Of a stretch of 64,000 nt of DNA, positions 8,172 through 16,803 are shown piece after piece (position 1 is the first letter of the stretch; each line of letters begins with the position of its first letter). The stretch is from VXOZ01 sp965220045 (lineage in GTDB: Bacteria; Chloroflexota; UBA11872; VXOZ01): NCBI GenBank assembly GCA_965220045.1, contig OZ244803.1, positions 3,286,001 to 3,350,000 on the forward strand, read 5' to 3'. A model generated the notes under the pieces. The model saw only the letters and a program-made list of their open reading frames with translations, was not told where the DNA came from and did not search any database. The translations under genes and the position numbers were made by a program.

Positions 8172-8531
8172 TTAATCTCGTCTGCTCACGGCCCAGATAA
8201 CGTTGAGAAGGATGATGGCGATCCAGGGAGACCAGATGACGAAGCCGGAGGCAAATGGCCCCGCGACGCCGCCGGCGATGGCCATGGCCGGCAGACCGGC
8301 AATGAGTGACAAGACCGGCAGTACCAAGGGTGAAGCGCTGCCCTTGCGGTTCTTGAGGCGCGCTTCGATGCGCTGGTCGATGGCGGCGTGCAAGCGCTCG
8401 ACAAACGAGTCGGCCAATTCCGTGCCGAACCGCTCTCCCAACTCCTGGTGTGCGGCAACCATGGCCTGCACTTCCCGTCGCAATTGCGCGTCACTCGGCA
8501 GGTCTTGCTCTTCTTCCTTTGCCCCGGCCAT
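8172..8531 (-). CDS. Small two-helix membrane protein, paralogue 3 (divergent)
   Basis: A 119-residue protein and the most diverged of the three paralogues. It keeps the architecture: acidic N-terminus, helix with HQELGERFGTELADSFVERL, then IDQRIEARLKNRKG, then two hydrophobic helices and a short basic end. The start ATG at 8531 has GGGAG about five bases upstream. It is probably the first gene of the leftward set of small membrane proteins. No function can be assigned. Confidence 0.65.
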   Translation of the reverse strand: MAGAKEEEQDLPSDAQLRREVQAMVAAHQELGERFGTELADSFVERLHAAIDQRIEARLKNRKGSASPLVLPVLSLIAGLPAMAIAGGVAGPFASGFVIWSPWIAIILLNVIWAVSRRD

Positions 8532-8863
8532 AGAGCTCCCTTAATATTCTTGACGCTAATCGCTTCATTCGCTTCAGTTTTGGAAGCAACATATCAGAAC
8601 TTTAGAATACACATGCAATCCTCTTAAGTTAAGGGATATACCATAGACTTTAGAGGAGCGCAACCTCTCGCATTGACCGGAGGGGGCTATAATTGGCGGC
8701 GCGGCGGGATAATTCGCCTTGAAGCGAGTGGTGCGTTGGCGAGCGGCGAGCATACGGCGCGAGAGTCATCCGCCCAACGCGGCTGCCTGGAGGGCCTCCG
8801 ACCTGATGCTAAGACGTACCGTTTGGCGGTTTGCCGGCAGGTCTGAGCGATTCAGTCTTGCAG
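8532..8863. other. 332-bp gap, no gene; one imperfect long-range inverted repeat
   Basis: The only structure I see is GCGTTGG at about 8731 and CCAACGC at about 8773, bracketing a G/C-rich stretch that can fold further. A TATAAT at 8688 has no correctly spaced -35 box. It could hold the promoter of the small membrane-protein genes, but nothing decisive is visible. Confidence 0.3.
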
Positions 8864-9871
8864 TTAGAGCGTGACCACAGATCCCGTGCGGCTCGCTTCA
8901 TAGGCGGCGAGGATGATACGCAGGTTCATGAGGCCGTCCGCGGCAGTGGTGGGAACGGGCCCTTTGCCGTCCAAGGCATCGCAGAATTCGGCGAGTATGG
9001 AAGTAAACCCGTCGGCACTTTTCTGTGAAGGCTTGGGATACTCGCAGTGGTCGCCCTTCCAGAGCTCGATGGGGCGCTCCGCATTGCCCCTGATTAGAAT
9101 CGACCCCTCGGTCCCCTGCACTTCGCGGGCCGGCATGCTCCGGTCCGCACCCCAGCCGTTCTGGATCGAGGTGATGGCGCCGCTTTCGTGACGCAGTAAG
9201 ACAAGCGCGGTGTCTTCCACGGAGAAGTCGCGCGCAAAGGTGCCCACAGCCCCAAACACCTCCTTGACCTCGGACTGCATCACGTACCGCGCCAGGTAGA
9301 TGCTGTGATAGCCGTTGTCGAGCAGGGCGCCGCCCCCGCCGCGACCGGCGTCGGCGCGCCAGCTTGGGTCATACGCCGCGGTGCCGAGATAGTGGTAGTT
9401 TCCGAAACCCTCGTAGCGCACCAGGTAGGGCGTGCCGATGGCGCCCGCGTGCACCAGTTCCACGACGCGGGCGGGTACGGTCTGCCGCGAATAGTTGTGG
9501 ATGAGCGAGAAAACGATGCCGGCCTTCTCCACGGCGGCAATCATCTCCAGCGCCTCGTCCTCGCGCGCGGCGATGGGCTTTTCCAGCAGGATGTTGTGTC
9601 CCGCGTCGGCAGCGGCGAGTGTGGCCGGATGGTGCAAGTGGTGGGGCAGGCAGATGTCGACAAAGTCCAGATCGTCGCGGGCGAGCAGGTCGCGGTAGTC
9701 GGCGTAACGCGCTTCGGCTGGAATCTTGAACTGATCGCCCAGCAGGTCGCGGCGCTCCACGGCCGGGTCCGCCACCGCGACAACACTGATACGGTCCGCC
9801 AGCTCCGTGTACGCGCTCTGGTGCCCCCTGGCGGCGATCTGACCGCAACCGATGATGCCAACACGTTTCAT
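8864..9871 (-). CDS. Gfo/Idh/MocA family oxidoreductase
   Basis: A 335-residue NAD(P)-dependent oxidoreductase. The N-terminal Rossmann fold has GIIGCGQIAARGH (residues 5-17), and EKPIA near residue 97 carries the conserved lysine that contacts substrate and cofactor. The C-terminal GFO/IDH-like alpha/beta domain includes GGGALLDNGYHSI. Members oxidise sugars, inositols or similar polyols. The sugar isomerase/epimerase at 11178-12026 on the same strand would fit a sugar or inositol pathway, but the two are separated by the RAYT element. Substrate is not predictable. Confidence 0.88.
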   Translation of the reverse strand: MKRVGIIGCGQIAARGHQSAYTELADRISVVAVADPAVERRDLLGDQFKIPAEARYADYRDLLARDDLDFVDICLPHHLHHPATLAAADAGHNILLEKPIAAREDEALEMIAAVEKAGIVFSLIHNYSRQTVPARVVELVHAGAIGTPYLVRYEGFGNYHYLGTAAYDPSWRADAGRGGGGALLDNGYHSIYLARYVMQSEVKEVFGAVGTFARDFSVEDTALVLLRHESGAITSIQNGWGADRSMPAREVQGTEGSILIRGNAERPIELWKGDHCEYPKPSQKSADGFTSILAEFCDALDGKGPVPTTAADGLMNLRIILAAYEASRTGSVVTL

Positions 9872-9947
9872 GGTTTTACGTCCTTCATGGTGTCATTGGG
9901 TTTACCGGCCACGACGCAGATTGCGATTGCGCCTGTGAGACTTTGCA

Positions 9948-10263
9948 GACACGTCCGCTACACTCTCCGAACTCATCAATCTGTCGTCGACTCTCGAATC
10001 GATGATGTCCATCTTCAGTAGCGCGGGGGCTTGTCCCCCGCCTCTTCGTGGGCACAACAGACTTCAGAGCCATTCACTCAAATCGTATACCAGCGAGCCG
10101 GAGAACTCATAGTCGTGCCAATGCTTGACGAGGCCCTTTCGGGCGGGGTAATTGAGACACGCCCGCTACACTCTCCGAACTCAACAATCTGTCGGCAACA
10201 CTCAAACCTACGATGGTCATCTTCAGTAGCGCGGGGGCTTGTCCCCCGCCTCTTCGTGGGCAC
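9948..10263. repeat. 208-bp tandem duplication carrying a family A palindrome and a RAYT 3' end
   Basis: The family A palindrome plus the flank CTCTTCGTGGGCACAA occurs at 10021 and again at 10229, 208 bp apart. The preceding CGCTACACTCTCCGAACTCA is also repeated (about 9959 and 10167). The left unit contains the RAYT fragment at 10064-10156; the right unit leads into the intact RAYT gene. So the block RAYT-end plus palindrome was duplicated in tandem. Confidence 0.85.
10064..10156 (-). pseudogene. Remnant of a second RAYT transposase (last ~30 codons)
   Basis: Read on the minus strand this translates to LNYPARKGLVKHWHDYEFSG, then SLVYDLSEWL and a stop. It aligns without gaps to the end of the intact RAYT (LNNPVRKGIVKLWHDYEFSG...). 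About six of 30 residues differ, so it is not a recent exact copy. No more of the gene is present upstream; it is a 3' fragment carried by the 208-bp duplication. Confidence 0.85.
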
Positions 10264-10271
10264 AATAGATT

Positions 10272-10769
10272 TCAGAACCATTCACACAAATCGTATACCA
10301 GCGAGCCGGAAAACTCATAGTCGTGCCAAAGCTTGACGATGCCCTTTCGGACAGGGTTATTGAGCACATATCTCACTGCCTCATCGAGGCTCTCTTCCTC
10401 GCGCAGGAAACGGTCCCAGAAGCTCACCTGCCAGATTCGGCCGTTCACGCCTAATTTCCAGACCTCTCGTTGCGCGAGGTTCTTGTACTGTCCAACAAAG
10501 GCAATGATGTCGCAAGTTGGAGAAGGTCCGAGAACGAGATGCGCATGATCCGGCATCAGGCAGTACACGAAGACTGGCACTCGGGTCTTGCGCGCATGCT
10601 CGTGGAGCACGTCACATGTAGACCGTGCGATCGTTGGATCTGCGAAGATCGAGTGTCGCTCACGCGCGCCGATTGTAACGGAGCAGATCATTCCGAGTTG
10701 ACTGTAGAGCTTTCGGTCAAGGCGGATGCGTTTGTGGTGATGTTGATTTGAGCGAGAGCTAGAACCCAT
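10272..10769 (-). CDS. RAYT: REP-associated tyrosine transposase (IS200/IS605-like Y1)
   Basis: A 165-residue Y1-type HUH single-strand transposase. The metal-binding HUH motif is DHAHLVL (H75-A76-H77) in the family context CLMPDHAHLVL, and the C-terminal YVLNNPVRKGIV matches the YxxxNPVRxG motif of RAYTs. Family members cut and join short palindromic REP sequences and are usually single-copy and bracketed by them. Here inverted family A palindromes lie on both sides: two to the left (10021, 10229) in one orientation, three to the right (10880-11134) in the other. The ORF is intact. The start at 10769 is weakly supported (no Shine-Dalgarno), but later ATGs would cut off the first beta strand. 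Confidence 0.9.
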   Translation of the reverse strand: MGSSSRSNQHHHKRIRLDRKLYSQLGMICSVTIGARERHSIFADPTIARSTCDVLHEHARKTRVPVFVYCLMPDHAHLVLGPSPTCDIIAFVGQYKNLAQREVWKLGVNGRIWQVSFWDRFLREEESLDEAVRYVLNNPVRKGIVKLWHDYEFSGSLVYDLCEWF

Positions 10770-10869
10770 GGATATCTATGTTGCTGGTCTGCGGGGATAT
10801 ACCCCTACGCTACAGCTATTGCAGCGAATTGTTAGAATTGTCGCGGCATTTGAAGATCCGCTTTACTTC

Positions 10870-11150
10870 GGGCGGAGAGCGGGGGACGAGCCCCCGCGCT
10901 ACTGAAGAGATGTGCGCGAACGACAACGCAGTTGCCAAGGCCTGATCGACTAGGCTGCGGCCTCATTTGATCGCAGCTCCTCTCCGGGCGGAGAGCGGGG
11001 GACGAGCCCCCGCGCTACAGAAGAGTTGTGCGCCTACGACAACGCAGTTGCAAAGGCTTGAACGACTAGGCAGCGGCCTCACATGGTCGCAGCTCCTCTC
11101 CGGGCGCAGAGCGGGGGACAAGCCCCCGCGCTACTGAACAGCCCGTGCGA
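10870..11150. repeat. 116-bp tandem array (~2.5 copies) with family A palindromes
   Basis: GGGCGGAGAGCGGGGGAC recurs at 10870, 10986 and 11102 (period 116 bp). Each unit has one family A palindrome in the orientation opposite to those left of the RAYT gene, plus a ~75-bp linker. Together with 9948-10263 this forms the inverted bracket around the transposase. Confidence 0.85.
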
Positions 11151-11177
11151 ATTGCAGCACTTCCCCGAATACTTCAC

Positions 11178-12026
11178 CTATCCCACCGTCAGGCCTAATT
11201 CCTGCTCTACGTAGGCTTTATTCGTCGCCGCGCTGTCTTTGGGCGTGGAGCGGGAGCGGTCGAGTTCGATCATGAGCCAGCCCGCGTAGCCGCTCTCCTG
11301 GAGCACCTGGACGCATTCCTTCACGTGCACCACGCCGGTGCCGAGTTCCACAAAATCGGGCAGGATGGCGGTGGCCGCGTCTGCCCCCTGGGCCGGTGTG
11401 GACTGCGAATCGGCAAAGGCCTGCGGGTCCCAATCCTTCAGGTGAACGTACTTCACGCGGTCGGCGTATGTGCGTACAATCGAGAGTTCATCGCCGCCAC
11501 CTTTGCGCAGGTGTGCCGTATCCGGGCAGAGGAAGACGTAGCGCGGGTCGGTGTAGTCCATCATGATCTCGATCTCTTCTTCCGTCTCCACCGTGGTCGC
11601 GTAATGCGGGTGGTAGCAGGCGAGCACGCCGAAGTCCAGACAGCGGCGGCCGATCTCGTCCATGCAGTGGGCCTGGTTCAGCAACTCTTCGTCGCTGGGG
11701 CCGTCCGCCGCGCGCGAACCGCCGCCCAGCACGAGCCGGTCCGCGCCGTGAGCGGCCAGAAACCTGGCAAAGCCCACGTTGCGGGCAACCATCTCGTCCA
11801 TGCGGTGAGACTCGTTCATGGGACCGCCGCCGTATACGGTGACAAGCTCCAACCCCCGCTGCGCGATGATGTCCTGAAATTCGCTCACCCTATCGCCGTA
11901 CGTGTCCACCACCGCCGCGAACGTCTCGAATCCCTTGAAGCCCAGCCCGGCAATCTCGTCCAACGCCAATTCGAAGCCATCCATGCCCCACGTGATCGTG
12001 TGATACCCAACGCGAATGCCCGCCAT
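11178..12026 (-). CDS. Sugar phosphate isomerase/epimerase family protein (TIM barrel, IolE/xylose-isomerase-like)
   Basis: A 282-residue AP-endonuclease-2-like TIM barrel. Family landmarks are GYHTITWGMDG at the N-terminus, YHPHYATTVETEEEIE near residue 140 (metal-site histidine and glutamate region), CPDTAHLRKGG near 168 (Asp and His ligands) and VHLKDWDP near 193. Such enzymes act on ketoses or inosose; IolE-like 2-keto-myo-inositol dehydratase is one possibility. The start ATG at 12026 is preceded by GAGGGGAGAAT, a good ribosome-binding site. The Gfo/Idh/MocA gene 1.3 kb away could supply the partner oxidation. Confidence 0.85.
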   Translation of the reverse strand: MAGIRVGYHTITWGMDGFELALDEIAGLGFKGFETFAAVVDTYGDRVSEFQDIIAQRGLELVTVYGGGPMNESHRMDEMVARNVGFARFLAAHGADRLVLGGGSRAADGPSDEELLNQAHCMDEIGRRCLDFGVLACYHPHYATTVETEEEIEIMMDYTDPRYVFLCPDTAHLRKGGGDELSIVRTYADRVKYVHLKDWDPQAFADSQSTPAQGADAATAILPDFVELGTGVVHVKECVQVLQESGYAGWLMIELDRSRSTPKDSAATNKAYVEQELGLTVG

Positions 12027-12358
12027 AGTTATTCTCCCCTCGGTCGCATATCGGCCCAGCGACGATGCGAATATACATATTCCGGCGTGTCCGGTTTCGA
12101 CGACGCATCACTATAGTAGCAGCACGTCCGCTGCGGTACGCATGAACCGTCGCCGGCGCGCGTTTCCGAGACCAGGCGCTGCTTACGGCTCAAGTGCTAT
12201 GCTCCGAAAGTTAAGCGCCTTGCCGCGGATGGTGTGTGCTATGGCAGAGTCTCCTTTTTCGGAGTCCCCAGCAAAGCGCGCCCCGAAGCGGGGTTGCGAC
12301 CTCTAGGGGGAGAGGAAACCACCTTGCTACCGTCTGAGTTGCGCAAGGGTCTCATTCC

Positions 12359-12388
12359 GGTAGCGCAGGTTTGCAACCTGCGTCTTCT
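12359..12388. repeat. Family E repeat
   Basis: GTAGCGCAGGTTTGCAACCTGCG, a clean copy of the family E dyad, in the 649-bp gap between the isomerase and the sulfatase. Confidence 0.75.
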
Positions 12389-12526
12389 TCGCCTGGAGCA
12401 TGCATCCCGGAGCCGGCAGCGGCACACGCGTAGCTGTCACCATGAACTTGGCATATGTGTGCTCAATGGCCCGACAACACCGCGAGGATTGTTGTGTTGG
12501 ACGCCGTTACCTGTAACGCGGGAGAC

Positions 12527-12622
12527 AGCGCAGATTGCCGCCTTACACTCAGCGCAGATCGCATCCCTACACCCAGCACAGAATGCAATCTTGCACCCGG
12601 CGCAGGTTACGCGCACGTCCCG
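12527..12622. repeat. 24-bp tandem array (4 units)
   Basis: Units begin AGCGCAGATTGC-like at 12527, 12551, 12575 and 12599, an exact 24-bp period, with a conserved ACACCC end. Units differ by several substitutions. The core resembles a half of the family E dyad. The rest of 12027-12675 has no gene I can support. Confidence 0.7.
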
Positions 12623-12675
12623 TGCGACCCTAGGCTGCCATTGCCCTTACCTTGCGATGCAGACCTGCTCAACCA

Positions 12676-14109
12676 CTAGTTGCTCGCTACGGTAAAGGCG
12701 TCCGCTTCCGTGTAGGCTTCTTCCAGCTTCACGCGGAAGGGCTCTTGGGGGCGGGAGACGGCGGCGCTTTGGTAGGCGTGGTTCTGCAGGTTGTGCTCAC
12801 AAAGCAAGCCGCGCAGGAGGGAAATAACGTCCGCGTGATCCCGGCTTTCCGCTAGGTTCTGGATTTCGTCGGGATCGGTCTCCAGGTCGTAGAGTTCGCT
12901 TTCGCCGGTGGCGTAGTGGGCGTACTTGTAGCGCGCGTCCCGCACCATCTGGCTGCCCAAGTTTTCGCTGAAGACGATGTCGCGGTGGGACAGCGTGGGA
13001 TCGCTCAGCAGCGGCGCAATGCTCTTGCCTTGCAGCGTCTCCGGTGATTCCACGCCGCAAGCGGAGTAGAAGAGCGGCACGTAGTCCAGGGAACTCACCA
13101 GCGACTCGCAGCGGGTTCCGCTCGCCACGCCCGGCCCGCGGATGATGAGCGGCACGTGCGCCATGGGCTCGTAGTAGAAGCCCTTGTACGGCAGGCCGTG
13201 GTCCCCCAGGGCGTCACCGTGGTCGGCGGTGTAGATGATGAGCGTCTCGTCGAGCGTGCCGTTGGCCTCCAGCGCGGCCAGCATCTTGCCGACTTCCTCG
13301 TCGATCAGACTGATATTAGCGTAATAGTGTGCGCGCCACAGGCGGTGCTGCGCCGGCGTTGCCTCGGCAGGGTTCATGCGGTACATGGAGTTCTTGACGT
13401 TTTCCTTGCCGGCCTGCTGTTGGGCGCGGGGCTTATTGACCAGTTCCGCCCGCGAGCCGACCGGCGCGGGTATGGGCGCGTCGTAGTACATGTCCGCCAT
13501 CTCCTCCGGCGGGTCGTAGGGATCGTGGGGCCCGGCGAAGCTCACCCAGGCGGCAAAGGGCTCCTTGCCATTCTTCGCCAGCCAGTCGGCAGCCTGATCG
13601 CCGATGAAGCCATCCACGTGAAAGCGTTTCGGCAGCGGCGTCACCGAGGCGTTCAGGGTGTCGAAGTAGCCGGGATTCTGGGTAGGATGCGCCCGCTGGT
13701 ACCCATGAGCCTGCAGAAACTTGCTATGGTCGTCGGGCAGGTACGTATGCCGCTTGTCTTCCGCGCTGATGCGTTCCTGAAAGCCGTTGCGCGCGTCCCA
13801 GGGAAAGAAGTGCATCTTGCCGATGGCCGCTGTATTGTACCAGGCGTCGGTCAGCAGTTGCGGCCACTCCGGTAGCTTGCCCGCGTCGAGCCAGTGCGAG
13901 TTACCGAGCACGCCGGTGGCGGTCGGCCACTGTCCGCACATCAATGCCGCGCGCGTCGGCACGCACAGCGGCGCGGGCACGTAGCAGCGTTCGAAGACCA
14001 TGCCCTCCCGCGCCAGGCGGTCGAGATGGGGCGTGCGCATGAATGCCAGCCCGTAGCACGGCAGGCTGTCCCAGCGCTGCTGGTCGGCGGTTATGAAGAG
14101 CAGATTCAT
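12676..14109 (-). CDS. Sulfatase (choline-sulfatase/arylsulfatase-like, Cys-type)
   Basis: A 477-residue type I sulfatase. The formylglycine motif CxPxR is present as CVPTR (C49-R53), followed by AALMCGQWPTATG as in the family. ITADQQRWD at the start and YTADHGDALGDHGL near residue 280 supply metal ligands. The overall architecture matches choline sulfatase-like enzymes, but the substrate could equally be a sulfated sugar. No signal peptide is present (MNLLFITAD starts directly at the core), so it is probably cytoplasmic. No formylglycine-generating enzyme is in the window. It is divergent from the ada-like gene at 14218. Confidence 0.9.
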   Translation of the reverse strand: MNLLFITADQQRWDSLPCYGLAFMRTPHLDRLAREGMVFERCYVPAPLCVPTRAALMCGQWPTATGVLGNSHWLDAGKLPEWPQLLTDAWYNTAAIGKMHFFPWDARNGFQERISAEDKRHTYLPDDHSKFLQAHGYQRAHPTQNPGYFDTLNASVTPLPKRFHVDGFIGDQAADWLAKNGKEPFAAWVSFAGPHDPYDPPEEMADMYYDAPIPAPVGSRAELVNKPRAQQQAGKENVKNSMYRMNPAEATPAQHRLWRAHYYANISLIDEEVGKMLAALEANGTLDETLIIYTADHGDALGDHGLPYKGFYYEPMAHVPLIIRGPGVASGTRCESLVSSLDYVPLFYSACGVESPETLQGKSIAPLLSDPTLSHRDIVFSENLGSQMVRDARYKYAHYATGESELYDLETDPDEIQNLAESRDHADVISLLRGLLCEHNLQNHAYQSAAVSRPQEPFRVKLEEAYTEADAFTVASN

Positions 14110-14217
14110 AGAGCTCCATTCGTTTCAGTTTCGTTGCCAGGTACGATAGCAAGATTCGGGTGGTTACTCAACACGATGCGGCAGTACAGTATGCATTAGA
14201 GCGAAGGAGCAAGCCGC

Positions 14218-15111
14218 ATGGATCAAATCACCGACTATCACGGACGTGATGACTATCAGCGCATCGAGCACGCCATTGAGTTCTTGGCGCAGGACTTCCG
14301 CAGTCAGCCGCGACTTGAAGATGTCGCTGCCAGTGTGCACCTCAGCAAGTATCATTTCCTGCGCCTCTTCAAGCGCTGGGCAGGCGTAACTCCCACGCAA
14401 TTCCTGCAATTCCTCACCGTCGAGTACGCCAAAGAGCGGTTAGCCGCCAGCCAAAGTGTCTTTGAGACAACGCTGGATGCCGGTCTCTCCAGTCCCAGCC
14501 GCTTACACGATCTCTTCGTCACATTCGAGGCCATGACTCCCGGCGAGCACAAGCGCCGCGGCGCCGGACTGGAAATAGCGTACGGGTTTCACCCCACGCC
14601 CTTTGGCGAGTGTCTGCTTGCCGCCACGCGGCGTGGCATCTGCGCGTTGCGGTTTGTCACGCCGGAGACAAGCGAGCAAAGTCTCAGCCAGCTAAGGAAA
14701 GAGTGGCCGCGCGCAACGCTCGTGCGCCGCCCCGCGGACGGCGAGCCGCTCGTCCGCCGCCTCTTCCACCGCGCCCACGGGGAAGCAACGCCGCCGTTCC
14801 ACCTGCTGCTCAAAGGCACGAACTTCCAGATCCAGGTCTGGCAGGCGCTGCTTGCGATCCCCTTTGGCGCGCTTGTGAGCTACCAGGCTGTAGCAGAGCA
14901 CATCGCCGCTCCCACTGCTGCCCGCGCGGTGGGCGGGGCCATCGCACAGAATCCCATCGCATACCTCATCCCGTGCCACCGGGTCATCACGAAAGTGGGC
15001 ACAGCGCACCGCTACCGCTGGGGAACGGCCAGGAAGCAAGCCATGATCGGGTGGGAAGCAAGCGGCTTGCACAAGGAACCAAACCGACTATTGCGGGTCA
15101 AAGACGCATAG
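14218..15111 (+). CDS. AraC-type HTH / methylated-DNA-[protein]-cysteine S-methyltransferase fusion
   Basis: A 297-residue protein with an AraC-type HTH domain (about residues 15-110; SVHLSKYHFLRLFKRWAGVT) followed by an O6-alkylguanine-DNA alkyltransferase domain. The latter has the acceptor cysteine in IPCHRVI (about C253) and the arginine-finger helix SYQAVAEHI upstream. It resembles Ada without the N-terminal phosphotriester-sensing zinc domain. It can therefore repair O6-methylguanine by self-alkylation, but how it would sense damage for regulation is unclear. The ATG follows GCGAAGGAGCAAGCCGC, a fair ribosome-binding site. It is divergently arranged with the sulfatase, 108 bp apart. Confidence 0.9.
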   Translation: MDQITDYHGRDDYQRIEHAIEFLAQDFRSQPRLEDVAASVHLSKYHFLRLFKRWAGVTPTQFLQFLTVEYAKERLAASQSVFETTLDAGLSSPSRLHDLFVTFEAMTPGEHKRRGAGLEIAYGFHPTPFGECLLAATRRGICALRFVTPETSEQSLSQLRKEWPRATLVRRPADGEPLVRRLFHRAHGEATPPFHLLLKGTNFQIQVWQALLAIPFGALVSYQAVAEHIAAPTAARAVGGAIAQNPIAYLIPCHRVITKVGTAHRYRWGTARKQAMIGWEASGLHKEPNRLLRVKDA

Positions 15112-15310
15112 ACTCCGGCAACGTGTCCATGCCTTACGCGTCGTAGCTCCAGTATTCGCTAACCGAACCGTCTGCAGTTCATCCGGGTGTTAGACAGCGT
15201 CTGCATTCATCAGTCTTGTCCGGACCTCGTGCAGCGCCGCTCCGCTAGCGGACGGCAACCGCATCCCGTACCATAAGAGCGATTGCGTGTACGCCTAAGC
15301 GGAGAATGCC

Positions 15311-16096
15311 GTGGCTACGGACACACCGCAAGCGCTCTTAGAGGTCGAGAATGTCGCCAAGTCGTTTGGCGGCTTGCAGGCCGTGCGCAATTGCTCGCTG
15401 TACGTGCGGCAGGGCACGATTACGGGTCTGATCGGGCCGAACGGCGCGGGCAAGACAACGCTCTTCAACCTCATCTCCGGTTTCTACGCGCCGGATAGCG
15501 GCAGCATCATATTCCAAGGCAAGCGCATTGACGGCCTGCCGCCGCACCGGATCTTTCGTCACGGTCTCTGCCGCACGTTTCAGGTGCCCAAAGAACTCAA
15601 ACTCATGACGGTTTTGGAGAACTTGATGCTCGTACCCGCGGGCCAGTCCGGCGAAAGACTGGGAGCGGCGTGGGTGATGCCCTGGCGCGTGCGCCGGCAA
15701 GAGCAGGAGGCATACGACAAGGCGCTGGACGTGCTGGAGTTCGTCAACCTGGCGCATCTGCGCGCTGAGTATGCGGAAAACCTCTCCACCGGTCAGAAGA
15801 AGCTGCTGGAGCTGGCACGGGCCATGATGACCGATCCGCAGCTCATCATGCTGGACGAGCCGGGCGCAGGCGTGAATCCCACGCTGCTGCGCAGCCTAAT
15901 GGAGCAGATAGAACGGCTTGTCGCCGAACGGGGCATCACCGTGCTGCTCATAGAACACAACATGGCAGTGGTGATGGGCCTCTGCAACCCGGTCATCGTG
16001 ATGAGCAACGGCGAAAAACTGGCAGAAGGCACACCGGCGCAGATCCAGCAGAATGAACAGGTCCTCGCGGCGTACCTGGGAGGTCAGAACCGGTGA
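15311..16096 (+). CDS. livG: Branched-chain amino acid-type ABC transporter ATPase LivG
   Basis: A 261-residue cytoplasmic ATPase. Walker A is GPNGAGKTT (42-50). Signature NLSTGQKKLLELARAM and Walker B LIMLDEPGAG are present, with the LivG-type C-terminal end (MSNGEKLAEGTPAQIQ...VLAAYLGG). The GTG start at 15311 follows GGAGAATGCC. Its stop overlaps the next start (GTGA at 16093), so the two are translationally coupled. The order livG-livF-livH-livM is complete for ATPases and permeases but has no binding protein, so substrate (branched-chain amino acids, amides or urea) is uncertain. Confidence 0.93.
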   Translation: MATDTPQALLEVENVAKSFGGLQAVRNCSLYVRQGTITGLIGPNGAGKTTLFNLISGFYAPDSGSIIFQGKRIDGLPPHRIFRHGLCRTFQVPKELKLMTVLENLMLVPAGQSGERLGAAWVMPWRVRRQEQEAYDKALDVLEFVNLAHLRAEYAENLSTGQKKLLELARAMMTDPQLIMLDEPGAGVNPTLLRSLMEQIERLVAERGITVLLIEHNMAVVMGLCNPVIVMSNGEKLAEGTPAQIQQNEQVLAAYLGGQNR

Positions 16097-16803
16097 GCTT
16101 GCTCGAGGCGTCCGACATTGTCTCCGGTTACGGCCAGATAGAAATCCTCCATGGCGTTTCCCTTGCGGTCGGGGCCGGGGAGGTCGTGGCCATTATCGGC
16201 CCCAACGGCTGCGGAAAGTCCACGCTCATGAAGACGATTTTCGGACTGTTGGAACCGAGCAAGGGGACGGTAACGTACAACGCTACGGACATCACCGGCA
16301 TGCCGCCTCATGAGATCGTCAGTTTGGGCGTGAGCTACGTGCCCCAGGCCGACAACACGTTCTTGAGCCTTACGGTGGAAGAGAATCTCGCCATGGGCGC
16401 CTTCTTGCGCACCGACGGGTACGTCCAGCAGGCGGAAGCGGTTTATGAACTCTTTCCCGATCTCAAGGACCGCCGCCACACCAAGGTCTCCGCGCTGAGC
16501 GGCGGCCAGCGGCAAATGGTGGCAATGGCGCGCGCGCTCATGCTGGATCCAAAACTCCTGCTGCTCGACGAGCCCACGGCGGGCCTGGCCCCGGTCTTTG
16601 TGGAAACGGTGTTCACGCAGATCGAGCACGTCAACGCGCAGGGAATCGCGGTGCTCATGGTGGAGCAGAATGCCCGCATGGCGCTGGAGCATGCCCAGCG
16701 TGGCTACGTGCTGGCAAGCGGCGAGAACCGCTTCACGGATGACAGCGACGCGCTGCTGGCGAATGAGGAAGTCGCCCAACTCTATCTGGGAGGGACGGCG
16801 TGA
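16093..16803 (+). CDS. livF: Branched-chain amino acid-type ABC transporter ATPase LivF
   Basis: A 236-residue ATPase partner of LivG. Walker A is GPNGCGKST (36-44), the signature is LSGGQRQMVAMARALM and Walker B is LLLLDEPTAGLAP, followed by the LivF-type VEQNARMALEHAQRGYVL. GTG at 16093 overlaps the livG stop by four bases and its own TGA overlaps the livH start the same way. Both active-site sets look intact, so a LivG-LivF heterodimer is expected. Confidence 0.93.
   Translation: MSLLEASDIVSGYGQIEILHGVSLAVGAGEVVAIIGPNGCGKSTLMKTIFGLLEPSKGTVTYNATDITGMPPHEIVSLGVSYVPQADNTFLSLTVEENLAMGAFLRTDGYVQQAEAVYELFPDLKDRRHTKVSALSGGQRQMVAMARALMLDPKLLLLDEPTAGLAPVFVETVFTQIEHVNAQGIAVLMVEQNARMALEHAQRGYVLASGENRFTDDSDALLANEEVAQLYLGGTA

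Noticed and set aside
8688..8693. TATAAT as a rightward promoter in the 8.5-8.9 kb gap
   Set aside because: The nearest TTGACC is only nine bases upstream, and no rightward gene follows.
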